Part shown: piece after piece, positions 63,521 through 64,000 of the stretch
Layout of the letters: every line of letters begins with the position of its first letter
Position numbering within the stretch: the stretch's first letter is position 1
DNA from: Actinoalloteichus hoggarensis
GTDB taxonomy: Bacteria > Actinomycetota > Actinomycetes > Mycobacteriales > Pseudonocardiaceae
Length of the DNA stretch: 64,000 nucleotides
Assembly (NCBI RefSeq): GCF_002234535.1
Contig: NZ_CP022521.1
Location: forward strand, 3,968,001 to 4,032,000
Reading direction: 5' to 3'
Program-made: the position numbers and the translations under genes
The notes under the pieces: generated by a model
The model's input: the letters and a program-made list of their open reading frames with translations, nothing else
Told to the model about the DNA's origin: nothing
Databases searched by the model: none

Positions 63521-64000
63521 GTCCTGGTTCCTTCCGGATGGTGTTCGGTCAGCTCGTAGAGGAGCTGCGGTGTTCCGGTGACGGGATGGCTGACGACGGT
63601 CGCCGCCACCCCGAACACGTCGTGCATCAACTCCGGGGTGAGCACCTCTCCGGGCTTCCCGACGGCGACCAGCTCGCCGCCGGAGAGCACACCGATCCGA
63701 TCGCAGGCCGCGGCGGCCAGGTTCATGTCGTGCAGCGCGATCAGGACGGTCAGGCCGGCGGTGCGCAGGAAGGACAGCAGCTCGATCTGGTGTCGGACGT
63801 CGAGATGGTTGGTCGGCTCGTCGAGCACGAGGACCTGCGGCTCCTGGGCGAGGGCCCTGGCGATGTACACCCGCTGCCGCTCGCCGCCGGACAACGTGAG
63901 GATGCTGCGATCGGCCAGGTGCGCGACGTCGGCGCGGCGCATCACCGCCGCGCACAACTCCTCCTCGCGCGCGTCGAGCGCCTGATCGTCTCGCAGGTGT
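63517..64000 (-). CDS. FecE/BtuD-type ABC ATPase, 5' end beyond window
   Basis: The last 161 codons of an ABC transporter ATPase. Visible: signature LSGGERQRVYIARALAQEPQ, Walker B VLVLDEPTNHLD, H-loop LIALHDMNLAAAACDRIGVL and the C-terminal SGGELVAVGKPGEVLTPELM typical of the FecE/FhuC/BtuD group. Upstream residues (LDAREEELCAAVMRRADVAH) continue to the window edge, so Walker A lies outside. Its stop overlaps the start of the binding lipoprotein by four bases; permease genes presumably precede it. Confidence 0.9.
   Translation of the reverse strand, partial: HLRDDQALDAREEELCAAVMRRADVAHLADRSILTLSGGERQRVYIARALAQEPQVLVLDEPTNHLDVRHQIELLSFLRTAGLTVLIALHDMNLAAAACDRIGVLSGGELVAVGKPGEVLTPELMHDVFGVAATVVSHPVTGTPQLLYELTEHHPEGTRT

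Overview
The window is very GC-rich double-stranded bacterial DNA with densely packed genes, GTG starts, weak or absent leaders, LexA-type SOS box, MmyB-like and TPR-bearing XRE regulators, a class II UvrA paralogue and an F420-type oxidoreductase. Together these point to a filamentous actinomycete, most likely of the Pseudonocardiaceae or a close relative (inference from gene content, no search was possible).

Layout. 1-3636: the 3' part of a DUF4132 gene followed by a broken tandem copy of its C-terminus. 3807-10740: a methyltransferase, an IclR regulator and an IclR-controlled sugar-acid locus (lipoprotein solute-binding protein, two permeases, mannonate-dehydratase-like enzyme). 10802-15438: UvrA-like ABC protein, PadR regulator, ClpP. 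16064-26914: a string of regulator/enzyme pairs (TetR/amidohydrolase, LysR/EamA exporter, LacI, VOC protein, Gfo/Idh/MocA oxidoreductase, XRE with a cassette of three small ORFs). 27162-34426: small proteins and a bxl-like xylo-oligosaccharide locus (binding protein and two permeases divergent from a GH3 glycosidase). 34670-42655: MarR/YczE, FMN reductase/F420 oxidoreductase, SnoaL/MmyB regulator, a lipoprotein and a secreted GH74-CBM2 xyloglucanase.

42957-47254 is the most interesting part: a RiPP locus encoding a 61-residue precursor with four W/F-Asp-Asn motifs, its radical SAM/SPASM maturase (AmcA/AmcB type, cyclophane forming), a convergent pentapeptide-repeat protein that could be an immunity factor, a small membrane protein, and a divergent XRE-TPR regulator with a small repeat protein. 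Its base composition is lower in GC than its surroundings, suggesting transfer.

47361-64000: an SOS-box-controlled Rv2578c-type radical SAM protein, VOC/ArsR pair, DUF4231 and GrpB proteins, a frameshifted tyrosine recombinase next to two CRISPR-repeat-like sequences exactly 61 bp apart, a secreted tripeptidyl-aminopeptidase-like hydrolase, a nucleotidyltransferase, a thioesterase, a fused alpha-beta glycyl-tRNA synthetase (unusual for actinobacteria), a membrane Ser/Thr kinase and the end of a metal-siderophore/cobalamin ABC importer.

Plant-polysaccharide use links several parts: the LacI gene, the VOC/oxidoreductase region and the bxl-like locus share an operator-like sequence (YCCGATMGTKTCGG type), so they may form one regulon, with the GH74 enzyme releasing xyloglucan oligosaccharides outside the cell. 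No rRNA, tRNA or insertion sequence was recognised.
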